NCBI GenBank assembly: GCA_020442225.1
Contig: JAGRKR010000004.1
Span: forward strand, 1 to 6,586
Origin: Hyphomicrobiaceae bacterium
Lineage (GTDB): Bacteria > Pseudomonadota > Alphaproteobacteria > Rhizobiales > Hyphomicrobiaceae
Direction: 5' to 3'
DNA: 6,586 nt
Position 1 is the stretch's first letter; each line of letters opens with the position of its first letter. Positions 1-6,072 of the stretch are shown here, in pieces. A model generated the notes under the pieces. The model ran no database searches. It worked only from the letters and a program-made list of their open reading frames with translations, and was not told where the DNA came from. Made by a program: the position numbers and the translations under genes.

Positions 1-1434
1 GAAACGCGCGAGCAGCGGGCCGGGGTCCGGCTTCAGTGTCACGAGCAGAACCGGTGAGCCGGTTCGCGCGGAGAAGGGGCGTGTCAGCTCGTAATGGTCG
101 CGCGGCCGACCCGTGGCGCGCCATGCCAGTATCTCGACGGCCTCGTCGCGCAGATAATAAAGCAGCTCCGCCGTGACGGAGCGGTCGTCGGTCAGCACGG
201 CGGCGTAGCCCTGCTTCTGGCGGCGCGCCTCGCCGACCACCTTGCGTGTCTCCTCCGCGAGCGCCTTCCACCCGAGCGTTCTTTGGAAGGGATCGCCGGC
301 ACCCGGCAGGCGGAAGCCACCGGCCTGCGCGACCGCCACCGCCAGCAGGAGCGCCAGCGCCACATGCAGCGCCAGCGAGGCCTTGAGCCAGCGCCAGGAA
401 AGATCGCGGACGAGCGTCGCCACGACGACGACGGTCCCTGCCACGTAGGCCGTCGCACCCCAGTTGGCGTGGGCCCGCGACAGGAAGGCCTGGATGGTGA
501 AAAGGGCGATAATGGGCAGCGCGAAGGCCAGCAGGATGCGATCGGCATCGGGCGCACCCGACCGCCAGGCCCGCATTGCCACGACGCCGAGGCTCGCGAA
601 CAGGATCGGCCCGAACACACCGAACTGGGAACCGAAGAACTCGAGCGCCTTCAACGGTTTCAGGAGTGAGCCGCCCCACTTGGCATTGTCCGCGGTGTGC
701 GAGAAGGTGGCAAAGCTGTTGAGCCAGTTCCAGAGCAGATTGGGCGTGATCAGGGCGACGCCGATCGCGAGTGCGGCCCACAGACGCGGATCGGACAGGA
801 GCCAGCGCCGCTCGGGCGTCGCGATCAGGTAGACGCCGAGGCAAAGGACGAACAGCGCCATGGCGTATTTGGCGTTGAGCCCGAGGCCGATGGCCACGCC
901 GAGCATCAGCGCCGGCCACCACGCTTTGCCGTCCATGAGGCGCAGCAGCGCCAGAAGTGCGACGGCCCAGAAGAAGAGCAGCGGCACATCCGTCGAGATG
1001 ATGCCGGCCGACAGCGAGACACCGGGGAGCGTGGCGTAGGTCAGGCCGGACCAGAAGCCGACCTGCCCGTCATAGAGGCGGCGCGCGAGGAGAAATATCA
1101 CGGCCGCCGTCGCCGTGTGCAGCAGCGCCGAGGGCATGCGCACGCAGGCTTCCGACACGCCGCAGGTCTCGGTGAAGGCGCGGATCAGCCAGGCGATCAG
1201 GGGCGGCTTCGAGTAATAGCCGAACGTCAGCTCGCGGCTCCAGCTCCAGTACTGCGCCTCGTCGAAAAACAAATCCGTGCCATTGTAGCGCAGGGCGACC
1301 AGGCGCGCGGCGAGCAGGAGGCCGAGGAAGGCCGCCAGCATCATGCCATAGGCTGACGCCGGCTGGGGCGTGCCGTGGTCCCGGCCTGCCGGCAATGGCG
1401 TGCCATACTGTGAGCGTTCCCGCGTCTGCGTCAT
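1..1434 (-). CDS. Family 39 (ArnT/PMT-like) membrane glycosyltransferase, 3' end off the window
   Basis: The minus-strand frame is open for 478 codons from the ATG at 1434 to the window edge, so the C-terminus is missing. After a polar N-terminus of about 30 residues comes a first membrane segment (about 31-49). It is followed by the GT39 hallmark acidic motif FDEAQYW (DE at 58-59) and GYYSKPPLIAW (72-82) in what would be the first periplasmic loop. Many further hydrophobic helices follow (roughly 105-118, 128-165, 173-205, 217-235, 270-288, 300-318, 326-343, 352-371), and SRAHANWGATAY lies at 319-330. A soluble C-terminal part begins near 375. Members of this family transfer a sugar from polyprenyl phosphate to an envelope acceptor, such as aminoarabinose in ArnT or galacturonic acid in the rhizobial Rgt enzymes. 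The start is supported by AGGTG (1445-1441) six bases upstream. It is divergent from a GT2 gene that could make its lipid-linked donor. Sugar and acceptor cannot be read from the sequence. Confidence 0.9.
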   Translation of the reverse strand, partial: MTQTRERSQYGTPLPAGRDHGTPQPASAYGMMLAAFLGLLLAARLVALRYNGTDLFFDEAQYWSWSRELTFGYYSKPPLIAWLIRAFTETCGVSEACVRMPSALLHTATAAVIFLLARRLYDGQVGFWSGLTYATLPGVSLSAGIISTDVPLLFFWAVALLALLRLMDGKAWWPALMLGVAIGLGLNAKYAMALFVLCLGVYLIATPERRWLLSDPRLWAALAIGVALITPNLLWNWLNSFATFSHTADNAKWGGSLLKPLKALEFFGSQFGVFGPILFASLGVVAMRAWRSGAPDADRILLAFALPIIALFTIQAFLSRAHANWGATAYVAGTVVVVATLVRDLSWRWLKASLALHVALALLLAVAVAQAGGFRLPGAGDPFQRTLGWKALAEETRKVVGEARRQKQGYAAVLTDDRSVTAELLYYLRDEAVEILAWRATGRPRDHYELTRPFSARTGSPVLLVTLKPDPGPLLARF

Positions 1435-1477
1435 GAGAGGCACCTGTGCACGCGTCGTCCGATCGTGCTCTAAGCGG

Positions 1478-1505
1478 TTGAGTTACGACGCTGAACCCTG
1501 ATATT
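1478..1505 (+). promoter_or_regulatory. Candidate sigma-70-like promoter in the divergent GT39/GT2 intergenic region
   Basis: The 130 bp between the divergent genes (1435-1564) must hold both promoters. On the plus strand TTGAGT (1478-1483) and GATATT (1500-1505) are separated by 16 bp, each matching four of six consensus positions. A small dyad (CCGGC 1513-1517, GCCGG 1526-1530) lies between this and the GT2 start. No comparably good pair was found for the minus-strand gene. The call rests on pattern matching alone. Confidence 0.28.
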
Positions 1506-1564
1506 GAGTCGGCCGGCCCCTACGCGCCGGATCGTCCGCACGCCAGGAAGCGCTGAGGAGGCAA

Positions 1565-2332
1565 ATGCGCGTCTCGGTGGTCATACCCGCCCTCAATGAG
1601 GCCGGCAACATCGGCCGTCTGGTCGAGGAGACCTTTCGCGAGGTCCCCGATGCCGTGCTCGTCGAGGTCATCGTCGTCGACGACGGCAGCGAGGACGCGA
1701 CCGGCGACGACGTCAAGCGGCTGCTTCCAGCCTATCCGAAGCTGCGCTATTTGCGCCACGATACGCGCAGTGGCCAGAGCACGGCCATGCGCACCGGCAT
1801 TCTCGCGGCCCGCGGCTCCGTCATCGCCACCATGGATGGCGACGGCCAGAACGACCCGAAGGATATTCCCAGACTGCTGGCAAAGCTGGCCGAGCCCGGC
1901 ACGGCCGGACCAGCCCTCGTCGGCGGGGTGCGAACCGACCGCAAGGCCGAAGGATCCAAGCGGTGGGCCTCGAAGGCTGCCAACTGGATCAGGGATACCG
2001 TGCTCAAGGACGAGTGCCCCGATACGGGCTGCGGCATCAAGGTCTATTGGCGCGAGGTCTTCCTGAGGCTTCCCTTCTTCACGAGCATGCACCGCTATCT
2101 GCCCGCACTGTTCCTGACCTACGGGCAGCAGGTCGCCTACCTCCCGGTGAACGACCGCCCGCGACAGATCGGTCAGTCGAAGTACACGAACCTCGGCCGG
2201 GCCATCGTCGGCCTCTATGACCTCTTCGGTGTGAGCTGGATCCGGCGGCGCACCAAGGTGCCGCGCATCACGGAGGAGCGGCCGGCCCGGCCCTCCGACG
2301 CGGCCGGAACGCCGAGCGAGCGCAACGGATAG
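1565..2332 (+). CDS. DPM1-like family 2 glycosyltransferase (polyprenyl-phosphate glycosyltransferase)
   Basis: This 255-residue protein has the full GT-A signature of DPM1-type enzymes. It shows VVIPALNEAGNI (5-16), VVDDGS (37-42), the metal/nucleotide-binding DGDGQ (91-95), DTGCGIKVY (153-161) and the acceptor-loop-like RQIGQSKYTNLGR (200-212). Such enzymes transfer a sugar from a nucleotide sugar to polyprenyl phosphate on the cytoplasmic face of the inner membrane. Unlike ArnC or GtrB it has no pair of C-terminal membrane helices; it ends in a polar, Arg/Pro-rich tail after VSWIRRRTK (223-231). It is therefore probably a soluble or peripheral, DPM1-type protein. A strong GAGGAGG (1555-1561) lies just before the ATG, with rather short spacing of about 3-4 bases. 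The LAB_N gene follows 91 bp downstream on the same strand, probably in the same operon. Its product is a likely donor for the divergent GT39 enzyme. The sugar is unknown; comparison with rhizobial RgtE-type enzymes is suggestive only. Confidence 0.92.
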   Translation: MRVSVVIPALNEAGNIGRLVEETFREVPDAVLVEVIVVDDGSEDATGDDVKRLLPAYPKLRYLRHDTRSGQSTAMRTGILAARGSVIATMDGDGQNDPKDIPRLLAKLAEPGTAGPALVGGVRTDRKAEGSKRWASKAANWIRDTVLKDECPDTGCGIKVYWREVFLRLPFFTSMHRYLPALFLTYGQQVAYLPVNDRPRQIGQSKYTNLGRAIVGLYDLFGVSWIRRRTKVPRITEERPARPSDAAGTPSERNG

Positions 2333-2423
2333 CAGCGAGCGAGCGGGCTTCGCCCGACATGGCGCGAACGGCGATGACGCGACGACCCGGCAACGGACGC
2401 CACAAGCGAAGGAGCACAGGCTC

Positions 2424-2762
2424 ATGCTAGCTGATCTCGCCCAGTGGTGGGCGCGCCAATCGAGCGGCGAGCTGATCTGGCTCGGGATCGGCTTTGCCGC
2501 TCAGCTCATGTTCTCCATGCGGTTCATCATCCAGTGGGTGGCCAGCGAGAAGGCGCGCCGCTCCATCGTCCCCGAGACGTTCTGGTATTTCAGCTTTGTC
2601 GGCGGGGCCATGCTGTTCGCCTACGCGATCTACCGCCGCGATCCCGTGTTCATGCTCGGCCAGGGCATGGGCCTGATGATCTACGCCCGCAACATCCACT
2701 TCATCTGGCGGACGAAGCGCGAGGATGAGGCGGCGAAGTCGACCAAGCTCCCGGCGGAATAG
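2424..2762 (+). CDS. Stand-alone LAB_N (lipid-A-disaccharide synthase N-terminal domain) membrane protein
   Basis: This 112-residue protein is a single LAB_N domain. The typical pattern is visible in order: AAQLMFSMRFIIQWVASEK (25-43), RRSIVPETFWYFSFVGG (45-61), AYAIYRRDPVFMLGQ (66-80) and YARNIHF (87-93). Three membrane helices are likely (about 16-36, 52-70 and 74-95), followed by a short charged tail. The domain is named from its occurrence at the N-terminus of some LpxB proteins, but here no LpxB part follows, so it is unlikely to have that activity. Stand-alone copies commonly sit beside polyprenyl-phosphate glycosyltransferases, as here. By analogy with the small ArnE/ArnF or GtrA proteins it could help flip or present the lipid-linked sugar, which is inference. 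AAGGAG (2409-2414) nine bases before the ATG fixes the start. A small hairpin (CGGGC 2344-2348, GCCCG 2352-2356) lies in the gap to the GT2 gene, but it lacks a T-run and probably does not end transcription. Confidence 0.9.
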   Translation: MLADLAQWWARQSSGELIWLGIGFAAQLMFSMRFIIQWVASEKARRSIVPETFWYFSFVGGAMLFAYAIYRRDPVFMLGQGMGLMIYARNIHFIWRTKREDEAAKSTKLPAE

Positions 2763-2969
2763 CGAGGACTGGGACCGTTGCCGACACGTCGTCGGATCCT
2801 CACGGCGCATCACAATCGCGTGGTGAGCCGGAATTGCCTGCTCCTCATGCGCACTGCTGGCTAGATTGCCTGCCATCCTGGCAACAGGCATTTGCTCCCG
2901 AATGGTTTCTGGCGGCTTTTCGCCGAGTTCGATCCACCTTCTTTCACGACCTGCAGAAGGACAATGGAC

Positions 2970-3461
2970 ATGCGTGCACTCTTCCTGCTTCTCGGCCTCT
3001 TCCTCGCGGCTCCCGCGCTGAGCGTCACGGCCAATGCGGCTGACGGCGAGCTCGTCATCCGCGAAAGCAAGTATTCCGTGAAGGAGACGATCGACCGGCT
3101 GGCCAAGGAGCTCGCCTCCAAGGGCGTGAAGGTCGCCGCCCGCATCGATCACAGCGCTGGCGCCAAGTCCGTCGGCATGGAGTTGAAGCCTGCCGAGGTG
3201 CTCGTGTTCGGCAATCCCAAGCTGGGCACGCCGCTGATGCAGACCGCGCCCATGATCGGCCTCGACCTGCCGATGAAGATGCTCGCCTGGCAGGATGCCA
3301 ACGGCAAGGTCTGGCTCGCCTACACGAGTGCGGATGCGCTCATGAAGCGCTATGGCGTCAAGGGCAAGGATCAGGTGTTCAAGACGATGGCCGGCGCGCT
3401 CGACAAGTTCGCCACGGCGGCTTCCGGCAGCAGCCAGGTGCTGCAGCGGGGCTCGCACTGA
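2970..3461 (+). CDS. Exported DUF302-family protein
   Basis: From the ATG at 2970 the protein is 163 residues. It begins with a signal peptide: MRAL, a hydrophobic core (about 4-17), then TANAADGE, with likely cleavage after A23 or A24. The mature part is one DUF302 domain, recognisable from VKETIDRLAKELASKGVKV (37-55), IDHSAGA (59-65), VLVFGNPKLGTPLMQTAP (77-94), IGLDLPMKMLAWQDANGKVW (96-115) and YTSADALMKRYGV (118-130). DUF302 proteins are small alpha/beta proteins of unknown biochemical function; here it should act in the periplasm or outside. Two starts are possible. AAGGA (2957-2961) sits eight bases before ATG 2970 but only two before ATG 2964, so 2970 is preferred; 2964 would add two residues. 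The 207 bp upstream hold no gene. They include a weak compound stem (TGCCTG 2867-2872, CAGGCA 2885-2890, followed by TTT) that could end the upstream operon, so this gene probably has its own promoter. Confidence 0.88.
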   Translation: MRALFLLLGLFLAAPALSVTANAADGELVIRESKYSVKETIDRLAKELASKGVKVAARIDHSAGAKSVGMELKPAEVLVFGNPKLGTPLMQTAPMIGLDLPMKMLAWQDANGKVWLAYTSADALMKRYGVKGKDQVFKTMAGALDKFATAASGSSQVLQRGSH

Positions 3462-3480
3462 GCAGGACCGAAAGAGAGGT

Positions 3481-3510
3481 GGCGGGACGCGGCCGCGCGC
3501 CCGTCTCGCC
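3481..3510 (+). terminator. Candidate terminator hairpin after the DUF302 gene
   Basis: Nineteen bases after the stop codon, GGCGGGACG (3481-3489) can pair with CGTCTCGCC (3502-3510). This gives nine pairs including one G-U, with a 12-base GC-rich loop. GCTTTCC follows, a poor T-run, so termination would be partial, or the stem may instead protect the 3' end. The position directly behind the gene is what makes it credible. Confidence 0.4.
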
Positions 3511-3574
3511 GCTTTCCTCGCCGCGAGCAGCCGGATAGGCTTTCCGTCTCGGCTGACCGAGGCGAGGCGAAAGC

Positions 3575-4585
3575 GTGCGGCGCGACGACCAGACCAGCAA
3601 TCCCCGTTCGACGCGTCCCGTGGCGCCGGCCGCCTGTCGTCGTGCACTCTGCGTGGCTCTCACCGGGGCATCGCTGGCAGTGGCGCTATCGCTCCCCGGC
3701 ATGGCGGCAGGACCTGATCTGCCGGCCGACTGCCGGCTCGAGCGGGGGGCACGCAAGGGCGTCGTGCGTGTCGTCGATGCCGCGACGCTCCTCCTCGACG
3801 ACCGGACGGAAGTCCGCCTGATCGGCGCGCTCACCGAGGACATGGCAGCGGTGCCGGGCTCGCCCGCCAGGCCCGAGACCGACGGTCTTCCCCCTCCCCA
3901 GCTTCCCGCATCCCTGGCCCGCCGTCTTCTCGGCGACCTCGCCCTCGGCCGGACGGTCGAGCTGTTCCACAGCGGCAGCCGCAGCGACCGTTACGGCCGC
4001 CTGCCTGCGCAGGTCGTCGCGATCTCGAACGGCGAACGGGTCTGGCTGCAAGGCGCCCTGGTCGCACGCGGCCTGGCGCGCGCCTATGCCTTGGCGGATC
4101 ATGCCGGATGCCTCGCGCCTCTGATCCGCCTGGAGGCCGCGGCGCGTGCGCAGAAGCTAGGGCTCTGGGCCAATGCGGCCTATGCTGTGCGGCCGGCATG
4201 GCGTACGGGCGAGCTGAGACGCTACCGCCACACATTCCAGCTCGTGGAGGGACGGGTGCAGCGCGTCAGCCACGGCAAGGGCCAGACCTACCTGAACTTC
4301 GGACGCGACTGGCGAAGCGATTTCACGATTACGATCCGGGCGGGGGTGCGGCGCACGCTTGCGGCCGCTGGCATCGACCTCACGCGTCTGCAAGGCCGCG
4401 TTGTGCGCGTCCGAGGCTGGCTGATCCAGCGCAACGGCCCTTTGATCGAGATCTCCCAGGCGGAGGAGCTGGAGGTTGTCGAGGATACGGACGCGACCTT
4501 CCCGCCGCGGCGTCCGGAGCCCGACGAGCGCCTCCGGAAACGCCGACGCCCGGATCGATCCGATCCGGGCGCCGGGGATTTGTAG
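3575..4585 (+). CDS. Exported thermonuclease-like (SNase-fold) protein with degenerate active site and C-terminal OB-like domain
   Basis: The protein is 336 residues from GTG 3575, the only start after an in-frame stop at 3554-3556, with GAGG (3564-3567) seven bases upstream. GTG 3620 would give a shorter n-region and cannot be excluded. A signal peptide is visible: RR at 22-23, a hydrophobic stretch 24-42, MAAG at 43-46. The SNase-like domain spans about 60-200: VVRVVDAATLLL (63-74), EVRLIGALTED (79-89), SDRYGRLPAQVV (137-148), VWLQGALVARGLARAYA (156-172) and an EAAARAQKLGLWA helix (187-199). Compared with staphylococcal nuclease, Arg35 and Arg87 are kept (R81, R142), as is Asp19 (D68). Asp21 is Ala70, Asp40 is Leu86 and Glu43 is Asp89, so normal calcium-dependent cleavage is doubtful. 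Residues 221-302 (VEGRVQRVSHGKGQTYLNF, VRVRGWLIQRNGPLIEIS) look like an OB-type domain. An Arg/Pro/Asp-rich tail ends the protein. It converges with the CarD gene. Confidence 0.85.
   Translation: MRRDDQTSNPRSTRPVAPAACRRALCVALTGASLAVALSLPGMAAGPDLPADCRLERGARKGVVRVVDAATLLLDDRTEVRLIGALTEDMAAVPGSPARPETDGLPPPQLPASLARRLLGDLALGRTVELFHSGSRSDRYGRLPAQVVAISNGERVWLQGALVARGLARAYALADHAGCLAPLIRLEAAARAQKLGLWANAAYAVRPAWRTGELRRYRHTFQLVEGRVQRVSHGKGQTYLNFGRDWRSDFTITIRAGVRRTLAAAGIDLTRLQGRVVRVRGWLIQRNGPLIEISQAEELEVVEDTDATFPPRRPEPDERLRKRRRPDRSDPGAGDL
4548..4570. terminator. Perfect 10-bp inverted repeat between convergent genes (possible bidirectional terminator)
   Basis: GCCCGGATCG (4548-4557) is followed by the loop ATC and its exact complement CGATCCGGGC (4561-4570). 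The repeat lies inside the last codons of the SNase-like gene, 12 bases before its stop, and about 60 bases beyond the CarD stop on the other strand. No proper T-run follows on the plus strand (GCCGGGGATTTG); the minus strand has only a short TTT (GTCGGCGTTTCC). It may terminate weakly, block readthrough between the convergent genes or stabilise 3' ends. Confidence 0.4.
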
Positions 4586-4613
4586 CTCTTGGCAGCGGCG
4601 ACGTCGCCGCCGG

Positions 4614-4641
4614 CCAGTTCAGGCGGCCCAGTTCAGGCGGC
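4614..4641. repeat. Perfect tandem 14-bp duplication covering the CarD stop codon
   Basis: CCAGTTCAGGCGGC occurs twice back to back (4614-4627 and 4628-4641). The right-hand copy contains the last two alanine codons and the TGA stop of the CarD gene (4633-4635). The left-hand copy repeats the same bases downstream, giving a second TGA in another frame. This looks like a small local duplication or slippage event. Confidence 0.85.
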
Positions 4642-5766
4642 TTTGACCTCGTCGCTGCTGCTCTCGTCGGCAGTGGCACGACGGCCGCGCGCACTGCGAG
4701 CCAGCAGCTCCGTGATACGCTGCACGGCGCCGCGCTCGTCGAGCTTTTCGACGGCTGCGATCTCGCGCGCCATACGATCGAGTGCAGCCTCGTAGAGCTG
4801 ACGCTCGGAGTAGGACTGCTCGGGCTGGCTCTCGGAGCGATAGAGGTCGCGCACCACCTCGGCGATCGACACGAGGTCGCCCGAGTTGATCTTCGCCTCG
4901 TATTCCTGCGCCCGCCGGCTCCACATCGTGCGCTTGATGCGCGCGCGGCCCTTGAGCGTCTCCATGGCCTTCTTGACGATGTCGTCATCGGAGAGCTTGC
5001 GCATGCGCACGCTGTCGAGCTTGCCGGTAGGCACGCGCAAGGTCATCTTGTCCTTGTCGAACGTGATGACGAACAGCTCGAGCGACATGCCGCCGATCTC
5101 CTGCTCCTCGATGCCGACAATGCGGCCGACGCCGTGCGCCGGATAGACGACGTACTCGTTGGTGCGGAAGCCGTGACGCTGGCTGACAGGCTTCTTGGCA
5201 ATGGCAGCATGACGCGCCGCAGCGGCCTTTTCGGCGACGGACTGCGGGGGCATGGCGTTGGCAAGCTTCTCGAGTGCACGAATGGACGGCGACTGCCCGC
5301 CACCGGCGACGACCTGCCCGTGGAATGCCGGCTTGACGGCGGCAGCAACTCGCTTGCCCGGCTTCGCGACGACGTCGCGCACGCTCGCGCCCGCGCCGTT
5401 CTTGCCCGCCGGTGACTTGCTCTGCGTCATCTCTTTGGGTTGAGTCCCCTGCTTCGGCCGCACGACCTGCTTCGGCTTCTTCGCTTCGGTCGCATTGACA
5501 GGGGCCGGCTTGACCCTGGCTTTCGCCTTCAGGACAACCGTCTGCCTCTGCTTGCTCGTGGCCTTCTTCGCAGCAGCACCCGCTGCGGACTTGGCCTTGA
5601 CCGACGGCTTACGAGGGGCCGGTGCCGCAGCAGCCTTGCTGTTTCGGGCGGGCCGAGCTACGGGCTTCGCCGCGCTCTTCGCGGAGGATGTCTTTTTTTC
5701 GACCTTTTTTCCTGCCGTCTTGCTTCCAGCCTTGGTCACTGCAGCCGTACGCTTCTTCTGGGGCAT
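4633..5766 (-). CDS. carD: CarD/CdnL-family transcription factor with a long histone-H1-like N-terminal tail
   Basis: The product is 377 residues from ATG 5766. A GTG at 5781 would add five residues but has no ribosome site; the ATG follows the purine-rich GAGAAGCGAG. Residues 1 to about 195 are low-complexity Lys/Ala/Pro/Ser/Arg sequence (KKVEKKTSSAKSAAKP, KAKSAAGAAAKKATSK), resembling histone H1 tails. The C-terminal ~165 residues are an ordinary CarD protein. The RNA-polymerase-interaction domain starts at EYVVYPAHGVGRIVGIEEQE (204-223) and continues through FVITFDKDKMTLRVPTGKL (232-250). A helical DNA-binding domain has KRTMWSRRAQEYEAKINSGD (278-297), whose W282 matches the tryptophan that props open the -10 edge in mycobacterial and Thermus CarD, then VSIAEVVRDLYR (299-310). 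CarD binds the RNA polymerase beta subunit and stabilises promoter open complexes. Typical alphaproteobacterial versions are about 170-190 residues, so the tail doubles the protein. It probably adds nonspecific DNA binding, which is inference. The gene lies downstream of fdxA. Confidence 0.92.
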   Translation of the reverse strand: MPQKKRTAAVTKAGSKTAGKKVEKKTSSAKSAAKPVARPARNSKAAAAPAPRKPSVKAKSAAGAAAKKATSKQRQTVVLKAKARVKPAPVNATEAKKPKQVVRPKQGTQPKEMTQSKSPAGKNGAGASVRDVVAKPGKRVAAAVKPAFHGQVVAGGGQSPSIRALEKLANAMPPQSVAEKAAAARHAAIAKKPVSQRHGFRTNEYVVYPAHGVGRIVGIEEQEIGGMSLELFVITFDKDKMTLRVPTGKLDSVRMRKLSDDDIVKKAMETLKGRARIKRTMWSRRAQEYEAKINSGDLVSIAEVVRDLYRSESQPEQSYSERQLYEAALDRMAREIAAVEKLDERGAVQRITELLARSARGRRATADESSSDEVKAA

Positions 5767-5835
5767 GGACTCGCTTCTCACTCAAGGTGCCAATGCGGCC
5801 GGGTGGGGATCAGGTCCCGGGCGCGGACATCGTGA

Positions 5836-5966
5836 CCGATCCCAACCGAGGCAGGATCGGCTTCGCGCCGTGCGAAGAGGTTCGGACCGATGGTCCGGGA
5901 CGCCTTCCAGGGCGCATGAACGTTTCGACGTATCGAATTTCGTCGTCCAGTATCGACCCGTTCATG
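5836..5966 (-). promoter_or_regulatory. Hairpin-dense carD leader (possible structured 5' UTR or small RNA)
   Basis: Within 131 bp, 70 bases before the carD start, several perfect inverted repeats follow one another without overlap. They are CCGATCC/GGATCGG (5836-5842, 5854-5860), CTTCGC/GCGAAG (5861-5866, 5872-5877), CGGACC/GGTCCG (5883-5888, 5892-5897) and CGCC/GGCG (5901-5904, 5911-5914). Then CATGAACG/CGTTCATG (5915-5922, 5959-5966) encloses an inner TTCGA/TCGAA stem (5924-5928, 5933-5937). GTATCGA also recurs exactly 20 bp apart (5930 and 5950), which could instead be a protein site. I recognise no known RNA family. In GC-rich DNA some of these stems are expected by chance, and the strand is inferred from carD. 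Confidence 0.35.
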
Positions 5967-6072
5967 ATCAGGCTTGTCGAACCGAATTGCTGCGGCGCTC
6001 AGCGGGTCAGGGAGATGGGGCATGCCAAGCGTTGTCACGGTCATCCAAGCCAAGTGATGCAAAACGGCATCA

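Noticed and set aside
94..1356. Plus-strand open frames opposite the GT39 gene (94-669 and 697-1356)
   Set aside because: They are Arg/Gln/Gly-rich antisense shadows with no domain pattern, while the minus strand gives a clean GT39 protein with membrane helices and the DEAQYW motif.
2344..2356. Terminator between the GT2 and LAB_N genes
   Set aside because: Five pairs only, three-base loop, no T-run, and the genes appear to belong to one operon.
1520..2425. Long minus-strand open frame opposite the GT2 gene
   Set aside because: It has no recognisable motif; the plus strand carries the complete GT2 signature and a strong ribosome site.
2427..3647. 406-codon minus-strand open frame opposite the LAB_N and DUF302 genes
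   Set aside because: It spans two recognisable plus-strand genes and the gap between them. Its sequence is His/Arg/Glu-rich without a domain, typical of an antisense shadow in high-GC DNA.
4108..5415. 435-codon plus-strand open frame running from the SNase-like gene into the antisense of carD
   Set aside because: It crosses two recognised genes in wrong frames and has no coherent domain.
5778..6062. 94-codon minus-strand frame whose TGA overlaps the alternative carD GTG
   Set aside because: The overlap suggests coupling, but codon use is unlike coding genes here, there is no domain, and carD is better started at ATG 5766.
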